Source: an uncultured Ruminococcus sp.
GTDB taxonomy: Bacteria > Bacillota > Clostridia > Oscillospirales > Acutalibacteraceae
Assembly: GCA_902794395.1 (NCBI GenBank)
Contig: CADBHB010000021.1
Span: forward strand, 1-42,705
Direction: 5' to 3'
Length of the DNA stretch: 42,705 nucleotides
Shown here: one piece after another, positions 1 to 8,489 of the stretch
Position numbering within the stretch: position 1 is the first letter of the stretch
Layout of the letters: every line of letters starts with the position of its first letter
Translations under genes and position numbers: made by a program
Notes under the pieces: generated by a model
Databases searched by the model: none
Told to the model about the DNA's origin: nothing
Seen by the model: the letters and a program-made list of their open reading frames with translations, nothing else

Positions 1-110
1 CAAGACGAGGCGAAGGACGCCGCAAGGCTGGCGCCTTGCAAGGACGACAACGAAGTATTGCGGAAAACAGACCGCAAAGATTGTCTGTTTTTTATTTGAG
101 TTTAGTATAA
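1..110 (-). repeat. MITE-like repeat, copy cut by the window edge
   Basis: This is almost identical, in reverse orientation, to the element at 19615-19778. Both share an end reading TACTAAACTCAAATAAA, then a hairpin around CAGACAATCTTTGCGGTCTG, then a GC-rich block ending at the window edge. The terminal-repeat end lies at about 92-110. No coding capacity is seen. The rest of the element should lie left of the window. Confidence 0.75.
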
Positions 111-161
111 GGACTTGGATAGCCGCGCCGTTTGTGATATGATAGGACTGAGGTGAGGCAG

Positions 162-875
162 ATGTATCTCAGAATAAACGGTGACGATTACGGCATGACC
201 GAAAGCTGCTCGCGGGCTATAGCCGAAGCTTTGGCGCGGGGGCTGATAACCCATGCCACGGTGATGGCTACGGGCGAGTGGTTCGACGAGGCGGCGGCTC
301 TGGCGGCTGAGTCGGGCTTTTGCGACAGGCTGGGCATACATTTCAACCTGACGCAGGGCAGACCGCTCACAAGGGATATATGCGGCGTAAAGGCGTTTGT
401 CAGGGACGGCTGCTTTCACAAGGATTATCTCAGGCAGCCCCGACAGCTAAGCGAGGCGGAGCGGCGCGCGGTGCTTGCCGAGCTGTCGGCGCAGGTCGAG
501 CGCCTCAAGCGCGCGGGGATAACGCCCGCCCACGCCGATTCGCACCACTATATACACACGTTTTTGTACCTTGCGCCCCTGGTCGCTTCGGTTTGCCGCG
601 AGCAAGGCATTTCGAGAGTGCGGCTTGACCGCACCTTTGACACCTCGTCAAGACCGCGCGTCACCGAGGGCAGGATAGACAACGGCTGGTGGCGAAAGCA
701 GGGCTTTGTTACCACCGCGCACTTTGGCAGGATGTCGGATATTGTCCCGGGGCAGGTGCCCGACGACACCGAGATAATGGTGCACCCCGACTATGACAAA
801 AACGGCGTGCTTATAGACAGAACGGGCATGAAGGACGGTTTTCCCGCGGGCGAGCCGCCGGCGCGTCTGCTGTGA
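162..875 (+). CDS. ChbG/YdjC-family carbohydrate deacetylase
   Basis: The protein has 237 residues. The N-terminus INGDDYG carries the paired aspartates of the YdjC fold, followed by GIHFNLTQG (His60) and HADSHHYIH (about residues 124-132), which supply the metal-binding histidines. Family members such as ChbG remove acetyl groups from N-acetylated sugars or chitooligosaccharides using a divalent metal. I chose the ATG at 162 because AGGTGAGG lies just upstream; a GTG at 153 overlaps that ribosome binding site. The gene stands alone, with a repeat element on each side, so its substrate cannot be inferred from neighbours. Length matches the family (about 240-250). Function within the family is inferred. 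Confidence 0.88.
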   Translation: MYLRINGDDYGMTESCSRAIAEALARGLITHATVMATGEWFDEAAALAAESGFCDRLGIHFNLTQGRPLTRDICGVKAFVRDGCFHKDYLRQPRQLSEAERRAVLAELSAQVERLKRAGITPAHADSHHYIHTFLYLAPLVASVCREQGISRVRLDRTFDTSSRPRVTEGRIDNGWWRKQGFVTTAHFGRMSDIVPGQVPDDTEIMVHPDYDKNGVLIDRTGMKDGFPAGEPPARLL

Positions 876-882
876 CACGGGT

Positions 883-1009
883 TTAAGGCAACACCGCACA
901 ATTCGCGGCGCACGCCTTGCTTGAATATTGTTCCGTCAGCCTGCCCAAAAAATCTCGGCAAGGCGTCAGCCTTACCTCAATATTGCCTTAATACTAAACT
1001 CAAATAAAT
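883..1009 (+). repeat. Intergenic repeat element, second type, sharing a MITE end
   Basis: The stretch starts with TTAAGGCAACACCGCA, which recurs exactly at 1572-1587, and ends at 988-1009 with the same TAATACTAAACTCAAATAAA end as the element at 19615. Its interior (CACGCCTTGCTTGAATATT and GGCAAGGCGTCAGCC) differs from that element, with short inverted pieces around GCCTTGC. It holds no gene. Confidence 0.55.
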
Positions 1010-1037
1010 AAATAAAAAAATTGTTTTTATTTTGTTG

Positions 1038-1066
1038 TTGATTTGTTGTACTTGGTTTGATATACT
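1038..1066 (+). promoter_or_regulatory. Vegetative-type promoter for the 1147 gene
   Basis: TTGATT (1038-1043) and TATACT (1061-1066) are separated by 17 bases. The start codon follows about 80 bases later behind a strong ribosome binding site, GAGAAGGAG. Confidence 0.55.
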
Positions 1067-1146
1067 GTAATCACAGTCAAGGGAACAGACAAAACACAAC
1101 CGTGACTACAAATCTGTGAAATTTTTAAGAGAGAAGGAGAACAACT

Positions 1147-1575
1147 ATGAAAAAGAATGTAAAAGGTTTTATCGGCTTATTCGCGGGAATCGCGTCGTTT
1201 GTGCTCACCGGAGTGGCGGCGTCAGTCCTCACCAACAAAATCGAAGGCACTAAGATAGCGCTCCACGGCGACATTAACGTAACAATGGCGCTCATCGCGG
1301 CAGCGCTCGGCTTGGTGGCTATTGTGTTCGGCATCCTCAGCATAAAGCACAAGGATCAAAAGGGTCCCCGCAAGGCAGGCATCATCGTCGGCGTGTTCGC
1401 TGTAATAATCGCTCTTGCCGCGGCAGGCATCTGCGCCCTTACCCGTGAAATCGCCAACTACGCCAACGGCGTTCCCGGCAACGCTATCGCTCAGATGGAC
1501 GAATCCCAGCGCGAGTCCATCGATGAGTTCATCAAGAACATTCGCACCGACGCGGCTACTTCCCAGAACGGTTAA
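1147..1575 (+). CDS. Small hydrophobic membrane protein, function unknown
   Basis: The protein has 142 residues and three clear hydrophobic segments, at about residues 7-30, 45-66 and 78-98. A short basic loop (KHKDQKGPRK) lies between the second and third, followed by an acidic, polar C-terminal tail (DESQRESIDEFIKN). The arrangement resembles DUF4190-like small membrane proteins, but I cannot place it firmly. It has its own promoter (1038-1066) and a terminator at 1617, so it is transcribed alone. The stop codon overlaps a 16-base string that also occurs at 883. No catalytic motif is visible. Confidence 0.7.
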   Translation: MKKNVKGFIGLFAGIASFVLTGVAASVLTNKIEGTKIALHGDINVTMALIAAALGLVAIVFGILSIKHKDQKGPRKAGIIVGVFAVIIALAAAGICALTREIANYANGVPGNAIAQMDESQRESIDEFIKNIRTDAATSQNG

Positions 1576-1616
1576 GGCAACACCGCAAGGTTTGGGTTTC
1601 CCTAAAAAAGCATAAC

Positions 1617-1661
1617 ACAAGGCGGCGCTGCGGGCAAACGCGGCGCCGCTTTCATATTTTT
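1617..1661 (+). terminator. Rho-independent terminator after the 1147 gene
   Basis: A GC-rich stem pairs GCGGCGC with GCGCCGC across an 11-12 base loop, followed by TTTCATATTTTT. Confidence 0.6.
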
Positions 1662-1758
1662 GGCTGATAGTAATAATCCGCCCGTTGCCGCATATACTAA
1701 AGCAGACAACAAAGGCGGCACGCCCTTGGCGGAGCTGCCCGAAAGGTGAGGGTCAGTG

Positions 1759-2232
1759 ATGTCTGCAACCATCGATTGGAAAAAAGTAAAAATCTACGCG
1801 ATCTCGATTTTGATACCCGTAGCGGCGGGTGCGCTGATAGGGCTTATCACTTCGCGGTCAATGGATTACGACGCCCTGCAAAAGCCGGCTTTGGCGCCGC
1901 CTCCGGTGCTGTTCCCCATAGTGTGGAGCCTGCTTTATGTGCTGATGGGCGTGTCCTACGGAATGCTCAAAAGCCAAAAGCTTACAGACACCGCGGTAAA
2001 CGCGGTCTACTACGCGCAGCTCGGGGTAAACCTGCTGTGGCCGATCTTTTTCTTTGTCCTTAAATGGCGGCTGTTCGCCTTTATCTGGATACTGCTGCTG
2101 GCGGCTTTGGTCATAGCTATGACGGTGCTGTTTTACCGCAGGCACCGCACCGCCGGACTGCTGCAGCTGCCGTACGCGGCGTGGACGGTTTTCGCGTCCT
2201 ATTTAAACCTGTTCATAGTTCTGCTGAACTGA
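1759..2232 (+). CDS. tspO: TspO/MBR (BzrP) family membrane protein
   Basis: The protein has 157 residues with five hydrophobic segments, the usual count and size for TspO. Family signatures are visible: the first helix with AGALIGL, the loop KPALAPPPVLFPIVW, then LLYVLMGVSYGM, and the QLGVNLLWPIFFF segment corresponding to the family's Q-x-x-x-N-x-x-W-x-x-x-F helix. TspO proteins bind porphyrins and related tetrapyrroles in the membrane; their role in Clostridia is unsettled. ATG at 1759 follows GAAAGGTGAGGG; a GTG three bases earlier is in frame and less likely. A TATACT hexamer lies at 1693-1698, but I see no good -35. Transcription ends at the terminator at 2246. Confidence 0.88.
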   Translation: MSATIDWKKVKIYAISILIPVAAGALIGLITSRSMDYDALQKPALAPPPVLFPIVWSLLYVLMGVSYGMLKSQKLTDTAVNAVYYAQLGVNLLWPIFFFVLKWRLFAFIWILLLAALVIAMTVLFYRRHRTAGLLQLPYAAWTVFASYLNLFIVLLN

Positions 2233-2245
2233 CAGCGCCGCCTGT

Positions 2246-2278
2246 CTCCTCCCGCTGGGTCGGGGGGAGGTTTTTTTT
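2246..2278 (+). terminator. Rho-independent terminator after tspO
   Basis: CTCCTCCC pairs with GGGGGAGG and is followed by a run of eight T. Confidence 0.85.
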
Positions 2279-2304
2279 CGGGTGCGGTTTTCCCGAAAAA
2301 ACTC

Positions 2305-2333
2305 TTGAAGAAAGCCGTGCACCGTGGTATACT
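2305..2333 (+). promoter_or_regulatory. Promoter of the nucleosidase gene
   Basis: TTGAAG (2305-2310) and TATACT (2328-2333) lie 17 bases apart, directly after the tspO terminator and about 50 bases before the start codon. Confidence 0.6.
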
Positions 2334-2379
2334 AAAGTCGGAAACAGCAAAATTTTAACATCGGAAAGGAGAATAATTA

Positions 2380-3078
2380 ATGATCGGCATTATCTGTGCG
2401 TTAAAAATCGAAGTGGACGGTCTGAAAGCGCTTATGGAAAACGCCCAAACCACCCAAAAGGCGGGGCTTGAGTTTTTCAGCGGCAAAATTTTTGACAAGG
2501 ACATCGTGCTGCTTGAGTGCGGAGTGGGCAAGGTGAACGCCGCCGTGGGCACTCAAATAATGATCGACCTCTTCAAGCCGGAGATAGTTATCAACTCGGG
2601 CATCGCGGGCAGCCTTACCAAGAAGCTCACGGTCGGCGACATCGTCATCTCTACCGACTGTGTGGAGCACGATATCAACTGCACCGAGCTGGGTGAACCG
2701 CGCGGTCAGATCTGGTTCACCGACGAAAAGCGCATCGGCATCCCCGCGGACAAGGAGGTCTGCGAAAAGCTGGCGGAGTGCTGTCAGGGGCTGGGCTCTC
2801 ACGTTATGACGGGCAGGATAGCCACGGGCGACATCTTCATCACCTACCGCGCCAAGCGCGAATTTGTCGCCTATGAGTTTGACGCGCTCTGCTGCGAAAT
2901 GGAGGGCGGCGCCGTGGGTCACGTGTGCTACATGAACAAGGTGCCCTTTGCCATCCTGCGCTCCATCAGCGACGACTTCAAGTTCAACAAGGTGGAGAAT
3001 TACGAGGAGTTCAAGCAGCTTGCGGCGGACAGAGCCATAAAGGCGCTCAAAAAATTCATTCGGCTTGAGAATACCTGA
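2380..3078 (+). CDS. mtnN: 5'-methylthioadenosine/S-adenosylhomocysteine nucleosidase
   Basis: The protein has 232 residues, the family length. It opens with IGIICALKIEVDGL, has the phosphorylase-fold glycine motif NSGIAGSL, and carries CCEMEGGAVGHVCY (ribose-binding Glu) and RSISDD, whose aspartate is the general acid in this family. The enzyme hydrolyses MTA and SAH to adenine and the thioribose sugars, recycling the by-products of SAM-dependent methylation and polyamine synthesis. It has its own promoter, an AAAGGAG site six to seven bases before ATG, and a shared terminator at 3093. It stands alone. The call is secure; alternative futalosine use cannot be excluded. Confidence 0.93.
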   Translation: MIGIICALKIEVDGLKALMENAQTTQKAGLEFFSGKIFDKDIVLLECGVGKVNAAVGTQIMIDLFKPEIVINSGIAGSLTKKLTVGDIVISTDCVEHDINCTELGEPRGQIWFTDEKRIGIPADKEVCEKLAECCQGLGSHVMTGRIATGDIFITYRAKREFVAYEFDALCCEMEGGAVGHVCYMNKVPFAILRSISDDFKFNKVENYEEFKQLAADRAIKALKKFIRLENT

Positions 3079-3092
3079 TAATTTAATCACAG

Positions 3093-3141
3093 ACAAAAAC
3101 ACGGGAACGTGACGCAAACGCGCCGCGCTCCCGTGTTTTGT
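3093..3141. terminator. Bidirectional terminator between convergent genes
   Basis: AAAAACACGGGA pairs with TCCCGTGTTTT, giving A-runs and T-runs on both sides. It separates mtnN (plus) from the lipoprotein gene (minus). Confidence 0.8.
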
Positions 3142-3150
3142 TATACAGGC

Positions 3151-4782
3151 TCAGGCTGTGCAGCTCTTTACCCATTCAATAAAGTTTTCGCCGTTGTCGC
3201 CGGTGCGCTCCGCTTCGGTGTGGTCCTGGTCCCAAACGGTTTCAAAATCGACGCCCTCAACGCCGGGGCAGTGCTCCAGCGCCAGCGCAAGGTTCACCTC
3301 GGTGGTGATCGAGGTCAGGGTCTGCGCTATGCCCGAGCGTATGCGCCAGTATTTGGCGACCGCCGAGGTGCCGAAGCCCTCGCGGGTGTCCATAAGGTAG
3401 TATAGCGGCGAGTACATCTCAACGCGCTTTATCGTGTTGTTGCCCACGGCGTCCGTCTTTGCCAGATCGGCGTTGTAGGCGGCGGCGTATTCGCTGTTTT
3501 GCTCCGTGAGTATCTGAGCGAGCTTCGCGTCGTAGTGAGAGGGCTTGCCGTCGCCTGTGCCGAACAGGTTGTTTTGGCTTTGCGGCTGGTCAAAGGCGAC
3601 TATCAGATCCGAGGCGGGCTTGCACTTTATTGAAAAGTCCGCCACGCTAGTTATGGTCGCGGTGTTTGTGTTTTTGTCGTAGGTTACCCAGTTTTTTTCC
3701 TCGTTAAGACCGTCTATGTAAGCCTGCGCCTCGTCGGGCGTGAACCCGCTGTCCGACAGGTAGTGGTCAAGCGAGGTCTCGATAACGCTCTTTATATAGT
3801 CGTAGTAGCTGCCCGCCTGATAAATGCCCTGTGAGGAGGTCTCGAGCAGCAGAGAGTTGCCGTCCTTGTCCTTAAAGCCCGCTGAGTTCACGTACTCGGC
3901 ATAGGCGTTAGCCAGAGCGTTTGAAAGCGAGGTTTCAAACTCGGGGCGTTCGGGGCGCGAGGCGCCCATCATCCATTCGTATTCCATGTCGGCGGTGTCA
4001 AGGCTCATTATCGGGCACCAGTCCATCGAGCCGCAGATGGCGTCGGATACCCCCTGCACCGCGCCTATTTTGTCTAGGTAGGGGCGGTAAAGCTCGCTGT
4101 CGCCCGAGGCGCCGAGTATAGCCGCCTGCGCGCCGCCGCCGCTGGAGCCGAAGGCGAAGATGCGCTCGCTGTCGCCGGGTATAACGTCGTCGCAGTAGCG
4201 CAGATAGCGCACAGCCGCCTTAAGGTCGGTGACTCCCGTGGGAGCGCCCTCGTTCAGACCGCGGCAGCCCGCGAAAACGTATACAAAGCCCTGGTCGGTG
4301 AAGGTGGGAATGGGGTCAAAGGCGTTCAAAAACATTCCCAGGTCGTCCTCGGTCATAGCCTCCGCGTCGTAGTAGCCGGGCGTAATCACGGGGAATACTA
4401 TGGGCGCGGTAGCGGCGGTGTAGCCGTTCACATTCGCCGAGGCGGCGGTTGAACAGGTGTAGGTGCCGTCGCCGTTGTCTGTGGCGTCAAAATAAGCCGC
4501 GGGCACAAACACCGCCAGCTTTTCGTGGATTTCGTCTGCGGGCGTTTCGCAGTAGGAAATGCCCAGCTGGTAGTATATTTTCTGTTCATCCAGATATTTC
4601 CACTTGGTCATATCCGTTTTGGGAAGGTTGGTAGTGACGGCAACGGTGGTCTCCGGCACTGTTGTTGCGGCGGACTCCGCCGAGCCTTGCGGCTTCGATT
4701 CTTTTTTGCTGCCGCTGCAGCCGGTCGCCGCGTATAAGATACAGCACAGCGCCAGCGCGGTAGCCAGGGGCTTTTTGAACAT
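3151..4782 (-). CDS. Secreted lipoprotein alpha/beta hydrolase, tannase-like esterase
   Basis: The protein has 543 residues. Residues 1-22 form a lipoprotein signal with lipobox AATGC, and a Ser/Thr/Lys-rich linker follows. The nucleophile elbow is FAFGSSGGGAQA, with the likely catalytic serine at about 214. FVYVFAGCRGLNEGAPTGVTDLKAAVRYLRY before it and WDQDHTEAERTG near the C-terminus (likely catalytic His) recall bacterial subtype-A/B tannases and feruloyl-esterase-like hydrolases. The product should sit on the outer membrane face and cleave an ester. The substrate is inferred only by resemblance. A promoter lies at 4859-4887 and the shared terminator downstream, so it is monocistronic. Confidence 0.75.
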   Translation of the reverse strand: MFKKPLATALALCCILYAATGCSGSKKESKPQGSAESAATTVPETTVAVTTNLPKTDMTKWKYLDEQKIYYQLGISYCETPADEIHEKLAVFVPAAYFDATDNGDGTYTCSTAASANVNGYTAATAPIVFPVITPGYYDAEAMTEDDLGMFLNAFDPIPTFTDQGFVYVFAGCRGLNEGAPTGVTDLKAAVRYLRYCDDVIPGDSERIFAFGSSGGGAQAAILGASGDSELYRPYLDKIGAVQGVSDAICGSMDWCPIMSLDTADMEYEWMMGASRPERPEFETSLSNALANAYAEYVNSAGFKDKDGNSLLLETSSQGIYQAGSYYDYIKSVIETSLDHYLSDSGFTPDEAQAYIDGLNEEKNWVTYDKNTNTATITSVADFSIKCKPASDLIVAFDQPQSQNNLFGTGDGKPSHYDAKLAQILTEQNSEYAAAYNADLAKTDAVGNNTIKRVEMYSPLYYLMDTREGFGTSAVAKYWRIRSGIAQTLTSITTEVNLALALEHCPGVEGVDFETVWDQDHTEAERTGDNGENFIEWVKSCTA

Positions 4783-4858
4783 CCTGTCATCTCCTTGTGT
4801 TTTGGTGTGTTATTGATTTGTTTACCGGCTTCGACATTCGCGCCGGACCTTTTAGATG

Positions 4859-4887
4859 ATTATAACATAATAACCGCGCGCGCGCAA
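4859..4887 (-). promoter_or_regulatory. Promoter of the lipoprotein esterase gene
   Basis: Read on the minus strand, TTGCGC (4887-4882) is 17 bases from TATAAT (4864-4859). The intervening DNA is an alternating GC run. Confidence 0.5.
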
Positions 4888-4907
4888 GGAAAAAACGAGG
4901 CTATGCT

Positions 4908-5516
4908 TCACGCACCGCCCCGACTTTTTTTCAGCAGCAAAAGCCCCTTTATCACCAAAAGCGCAAAGCAGATTACCCCCGCGTAGGGCTGCCTTGTGAC
5001 GATGAACAAAAACACGTCAAAAACCGACAGCGCCGCTCCCGCTGCCGTAAAGCGACCGTTTAAATCGGGGCGCTCAAGGCGGCTGAGTATGACCGCGCAT
5101 ACGCCGCCGCACACCGTTGCGCCGAGCGCCGCGGCGTACAGTACCTTTATCCACAACACCGCATGGCTCAAGCCGAACAGCGGCACGGCGGCTCCTTCGC
5201 CGTTGCCGAATATCGGCAAAAAGAACAGCAGCGCGGTAATAATGTCCAGCAAGCCGCAGATAAGCGCGGTGTATTTGCCTATGGCTTCCCGCTTTTCGTT
5301 TTCGGCGGCTGTTATTATCTCTTTGGGGCAGATAAGCTCGTCTATCGACACCCCGAAGAAGCGGGATATTTCTTTTAAAGAATCAATATTCGGGTAGCCG
5401 CGACCCGATTCCCATTTGGATACCGCTGTTCTCGACACAAAAAGCTCCTGCGCCAGCTCCTCCTGGGTCAGCCCCCTGTCTTTTCTAAGCTCCTGCAGTT
5501 TTTCGTTGAATTCCAT
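4908..5516 (-). CDS. XRE-family regulator with membrane-spanning C-terminus
   Basis: The protein has 202 residues. Residues 5-60 are a helix-turn-helix of the XRE/HTH_3 type (GLTQEELAQELFVSRTAVSK, then WESGRGYPNIDSL). After a short linker (ICPKEIITAAENEKRE) come four hydrophobic segments from about residue 82 to 197, ending in a basic tail KKSRGG. This makes it a membrane-tethered DNA-binding protein, a type common in Clostridia. The start follows GAGGAAAGAGC. Its first 32 bases overlap the end of the PAP2 gene upstream, so the two are translated from one message and are probably coupled. Its targets and signal are not evident. Confidence 0.82.
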   Translation of the reverse strand: MEFNEKLQELRKDRGLTQEELAQELFVSRTAVSKWESGRGYPNIDSLKEISRFFGVSIDELICPKEIITAAENEKREAIGKYTALICGLLDIITALLFFLPIFGNGEGAAVPLFGLSHAVLWIKVLYAAALGATVCGGVCAVILSRLERPDLNGRFTAAGAALSVFDVFLFIVTRQPYAGVICFALLVIKGLLLLKKSRGGA

Positions 5517-6177
5517 GCTCTTTCCTCTCGTCGGTAAATCTCACAGCCGCCGCGTAAAGCGCGAACAAGCCGAAGCTCAGCAGCACCGAGCCTATTATGT
5601 CCGTAGCCCAGTGCACGCCCGCCATCAGTCTGCCTATGACCATGAACGCCGAAAACGCCGCCGCAAAAATATGCAGGGCGGTTTTTGCAGCCTTGCTTTT
5701 GCACCTGCGCTCGGCTTGCAGCGTCAGAGTGGGCATGACCGACAGCACCAAAAGCGCGGTAGAGGACGGGTAGGACGCCTCCATGCAGCCGTCTATCGGT
5801 ATGGGTCGGTAGTTTATGGGTACGGCTTCAAATAACAGGTAGCAGGCTGTCACCAAAATATAATACGCCCCCAAAAGCAGGATGTCGGGGTCAACGGCGA
5901 TAAGGCTTTTGCGGCGGATAAGCTGCGCAAGCCCCAACACGCCGAAGCAGACGCAGATGAATACCGGCACCAGCCCGAGCCAGTCGGTCACGTAGTACAA
6001 CCACAGGTGTACGCCCGTCAGCCTGTGGAACCCTGTGTTAAAGTCCGCAAAGCCCACCGCGGTGCCCCTTTGACCCACGTGCTTTACATCGACGCTGATT
6101 GTCAAAAGCGTCCACAGCGCGAACGCGGCAAGCAAGCCCGGGCCGAGCAGCAAGATTTTTTTTGATCTCATTTTCAT
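5485..6177 (-). CDS. PAP2-superfamily integral membrane phosphatase-like protein
   Basis: The protein has 230 residues with about six membrane segments. PAP2 motifs are recognisable but not all canonical: NYRPI for motif 1 (the usual lysine is absent), SYPSSTALLV for motif 2 (threonine where the family has its histidine), and GRLMAGVHWATDI for motif 3 with Arg, His and Asp intact. Family members dephosphorylate lipid phosphates or undecaprenyl pyrophosphate at the outer face of the membrane. The motif-2 change makes activity uncertain. The ribosome binding site is GAAAGGACAG. The gene overlaps the downstream XRE regulator by 32 bases, which suggests shared regulation. Confidence 0.78.
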   Translation of the reverse strand: MKMRSKKILLLGPGLLAAFALWTLLTISVDVKHVGQRGTAVGFADFNTGFHRLTGVHLWLYYVTDWLGLVPVFICVCFGVLGLAQLIRRKSLIAVDPDILLLGAYYILVTACYLLFEAVPINYRPIPIDGCMEASYPSSTALLVLSVMPTLTLQAERRCKSKAAKTALHIFAAAFSAFMVIGRLMAGVHWATDIIGSVLLSFGLFALYAAAVRFTDERKEHGIQRKTAGA

Positions 6178-6298
6178 TCTGTCCTTTCGTTTGTGTTATG
6201 CTTTGAAAGTAACAGAAGGTAATAAAAAAGTAAAGGATCGCGCCGTCACATCGGTGACACTAAGCGTGTCGTCGGCGTTTTCGGCGCTTTGCGCGGGC

Positions 6299-6589
6299 TT
6301 ATGCGCGGCTTTCGTCGTATTCCCGCAAAAGCTCCCACAGCCCGTCCTCCGACAGCACGCCGCGTTTCAGGTCGTCGGGGAGCAGTCCCGCCTCGTCGGC
6401 TTCAAAGTCCCCTCGCCACCGCGCGCTGCCGTAATAGGCTTCCAGCTCTTTTATCAAAAAGCTCAGCCGCTCGTCCTGTTCGGGCGTGGGCTGCAAGCTA
6501 AGCAGCTTTTGCGCCTCGTCCATGTAGCTCTCGTATTTTTTAATGCGCCTTATCCGCGTCTGCCTCTCTCGGGGCGTGTTCCTGCCCAT
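6299..6589 (-). CDS. DUF4298-family protein
   Basis: The protein has 96 residues from the ATG at 6589, which follows AGGAG at good spacing; the frame stays open upstream for 30 codons without a ribosome site. It contains RIRRIKKYESYMDEAQKLL, a helical segment, then YYGSARWRGDFEADEAG and LPDDLKRGVLSEDGLWELL. This pattern matches the DUF4298 family of small soluble proteins, whose function is unknown. It lies between the divergent PAP2 gene and the preQ1 operon, in the same direction as both, with no clear partner. Confidence 0.75.
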   Translation of the reverse strand: MGRNTPRERQTRIRRIKKYESYMDEAQKLLSLQPTPEQDERLSFLIKELEAYYGSARWRGDFEADEAGLLPDDLKRGVLSEDGLWELLREYDESRA

Positions 6590-6711
6590 AACATCACTCT
6601 CCTGCGGTTTTGCGCCGGGCGGTCTGCCTCGCCGCGGCGGGTATGGTATTATAATATCAGAATCAGCCAAGGTTTTCAACAGGCTGCCCGCCCTTGCAGG
6701 GCGCTGCCGAC

Positions 6712-6742
6712 AAAAAACACGGTCGGCTCGCGTGAGCCGACC
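6712..6742 (-). terminator. Terminator of the preQ1 operon
   Basis: On the minus strand GGTCGGCTC, a four-base loop and GAGCCGACC form a perfect nine-pair stem, followed by GTGTTTTTT. It lies just after the queF stop. Confidence 0.9.
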
Positions 6743-6748
6743 GCTTTC

Positions 6749-7231
6749 TTAACGGTTATCTACTTTTTCGGGGTAGAGGTCATGGTGCGCCAAACGCTCC
6801 CACGCCAGCTTTTCGTACTTTGTGCCCTTCATGCCGTAGTTGCAGTAGGGGTCGATGGAAATGCCGCCGCGCGGCAAAAACTTCCCCCACACCTCAATGT
6901 ATTTCGGCTCCATAAGGCGGATAAGGTCCTTCATTATGATGTTTACGCAGTCCTCGTGAAAGTCGCCGTGGTTGCGGAAGCTGAACAGGTACAGCTTGAG
7001 CGACTTGCTCTCCACCATCCGCTCGTTGGGGATGTAGGAGATGTATATTGAAGCGAAGTCGGGCTGTCCCGTGATGGGGCACAGCGAGGTGAACTCGGGG
7101 CAGTTGAACTTTACGAAGTAGTCGTTGTCGGGGTGCTTGTTTACAAAGGTCTCAAGCACGTCGGGGTCGTAGTCGTCGCTGTAGCGCACCTGCCTGTTGC
7201 CCAGCAGGGTAAGGCTTTCCTGTTCTCTCAT
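6749..7231 (-). CDS. queF: NADPH-dependent preQ0 reductase
   Basis: The protein has 160 residues and is the short, single-domain (YkvM) type. [14 protein letters not shown] gives the thioimide-forming Cys51 and Asp58. [21 protein letters not shown] is the NADPH and substrate-binding signature. The enzyme reduces the nitrile of 7-cyano-7-deazaguanine to the aminomethyl group of preQ1, the last step before insertion into tRNA. Its ATG overlaps the queC stop by four bases, so the two are translationally coupled. It is the last gene of the operon and is followed by a strong terminator. Confidence 0.96.
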   Translation of the reverse strand: MREQESLTLLGNRQVRYSDDYDPDVLETFVNKHPDNDYFVKFNCPEFTSLCPITGQPDFASIYISYIPNERMVESKSLKLYLFSFRNHGDFHEDCVNIIMKDLIRLMEPKYIEVWGKFLPRGGISIDPYCNYGMKGTKYEKLAWERLAHHDLYPEKVDNR

Positions 7232-7920
7232 GTGGCGTCTCCTTTCATAAGCGGGTCCGAAACTCCGTTTGCTTCAAAGGCGGCAAGGCGGTCGCGGCAG
7301 GTGCCGCAGACCCCGCAGGGCTGCTCTTTGCCCTCGTAGCAGCTCCAGGTAAGCTCGTAGGGAACGCCGAGCGCCATACCCTTGGCTACCACCTGCGCCT
7401 TTGTAAGCCCGATAAAGGGCGCGGTGACGCGCAGCGTGTCGCCGCTGCCTACATAGATGGCGCGGCTTATGCTGTCGTTGAAGGCGGCGCTGCAGTCGGG
7501 ATAGGCGTTGCCCGCCGCGTCGTCGCTGTGCGCGCCGTAGTAAATCTCCTCGCAGCCGTGTGCCAGCGCCACGCTTGCCGCGCAGGAAAGGAAAAGTCCG
7601 TTGCGGAAGGGCACGTAGGTGGACACGGGCGCGCCGTTTGTTTTTTTGAGCTGTTCGGCGTAGCTTTCGGCGGGAATATCCGCGTCGGAGCTTTGCAGCA
7701 GCGAGCAGTCGCTGCCCTCGAATATCGCCGACAGGTCAAGGGTCTTTAGCCTAACGCCGTAGTGCGCGGCAACAGCGCGCGCGGCAATAAGCTCCCTGCT
7801 GTGCTTTTGACCGTAGCTTACGGAAAGCGCCAGCACCTCGTCGGCGCCGAAGCGTTTTACGGCTATCGCAAGGCAGGTGGTGCTGTCCACTCCGCCGCTG
7901 CACAATACCAATGCTTTCAT
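7228..7920 (-). CDS. queC: 7-cyano-7-deazaguanine synthase
   Basis: The protein has 230 residues. It starts with the PP-loop ATP-binding motif [10 protein letters not shown], contains [11 protein letters not shown] and ETVPF-like [12 protein letters not shown], and ends with the zinc-binding cysteines in [15 protein letters not shown]. It uses ATP and ammonia to convert 7-carboxy-7-deazaguanine into preQ0. It is the fourth gene of the operon, between folE and queF, with a short gap after folE and an ATGA overlap to queF. Confidence 0.96.
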   Translation of the reverse strand: MKALVLCSGGVDSTTCLAIAVKRFGADEVLALSVSYGQKHSRELIAARAVAAHYGVRLKTLDLSAIFEGSDCSLLQSSDADIPAESYAEQLKKTNGAPVSTYVPFRNGLFLSCAASVALAHGCEEIYYGAHSDDAAGNAYPDCSAAFNDSISRAIYVGSGDTLRVTAPFIGLTKAQVVAKGMALGVPYELTWSCYEGKEQPCGVCGTCRDRLAAFEANGVSDPLMKGDAT

Positions 7921-7930
7921 AAAAAATCTC

Positions 7931-8488
7931 CTATATCACAAGACTCTGCAAATGTCTGTCCTCTTTAAATCTGCCCGCGAAGGTGGTGGTCATGGTTTGG
8001 GCGGAGGCGTTGCGTATGCCTCGGGCGGTCATGCAGCTGTGGCTGCCGCGTATAACCACGCCCACGTCGGGCGTGCCCGCCGCTTCGCTTATTATCTCGC
8101 AAATGTCGCTGCCCAGCCGCTCCTGCAATTGCAGCCGCTTTGCCGCCATGTCGCAAATACGGGCTATCTTGCTCAGCCCCAGCACCCTGCCGCGCGGCAC
8201 ATAGGCTACGTTCACCGTCATGTCGTACATAAGCGCAAGGTGGTGCTCGCAGTAGCTGAACACGGTTATGTCCTTCATAACCACGGTGCTGTCGGCGCCG
8301 CCCTCGGCCGAAAAGGTCTTGCCGAACATCTCGGCTATGTCATGGTTTGAGTAGGCGGTGCCCTCAAGCACCTCCTCCAGCATGCGGGCGACGCGCTCGG
8401 GAGTTTCCTTAAGTCCCTCGCGGTCGGGGTCTTCGCCTATAGCCTCAAGCAGTCCCCGCACGTGGTATTCTATCGCGTTGATGTCCAT
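7931..8488 (-). CDS. folE: GTP cyclohydrolase I
   Basis: The protein has 185 residues. The start at 8488 (MDINAIEY) has AGGTG seven bases upstream; the frame is open farther upstream, but that part lies within queE in another frame. Zinc ligands are visible in FSYCEHHLALM and SHSCMTARG, with VPRGRVLGLSKIARICD between them. It converts GTP to dihydroneopterin triphosphate, the first step toward both folate and queuosine. Placement inside the que operon suggests that this copy is dedicated to preQ1 supply. The queE stop lies one base away from its start. Confidence 0.94.
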   Translation of the reverse strand: MDINAIEYHVRGLLEAIGEDPDREGLKETPERVARMLEEVLEGTAYSNHDIAEMFGKTFSAEGGADSTVVMKDITVFSYCEHHLALMYDMTVNVAYVPRGRVLGLSKIARICDMAAKRLQLQERLGSDICEIISEAAGTPDVGVVIRGSHSCMTARGIRNASAQTMTTTFAGRFKEDRHLQSLVI

Positions 8489-8489
8489 T

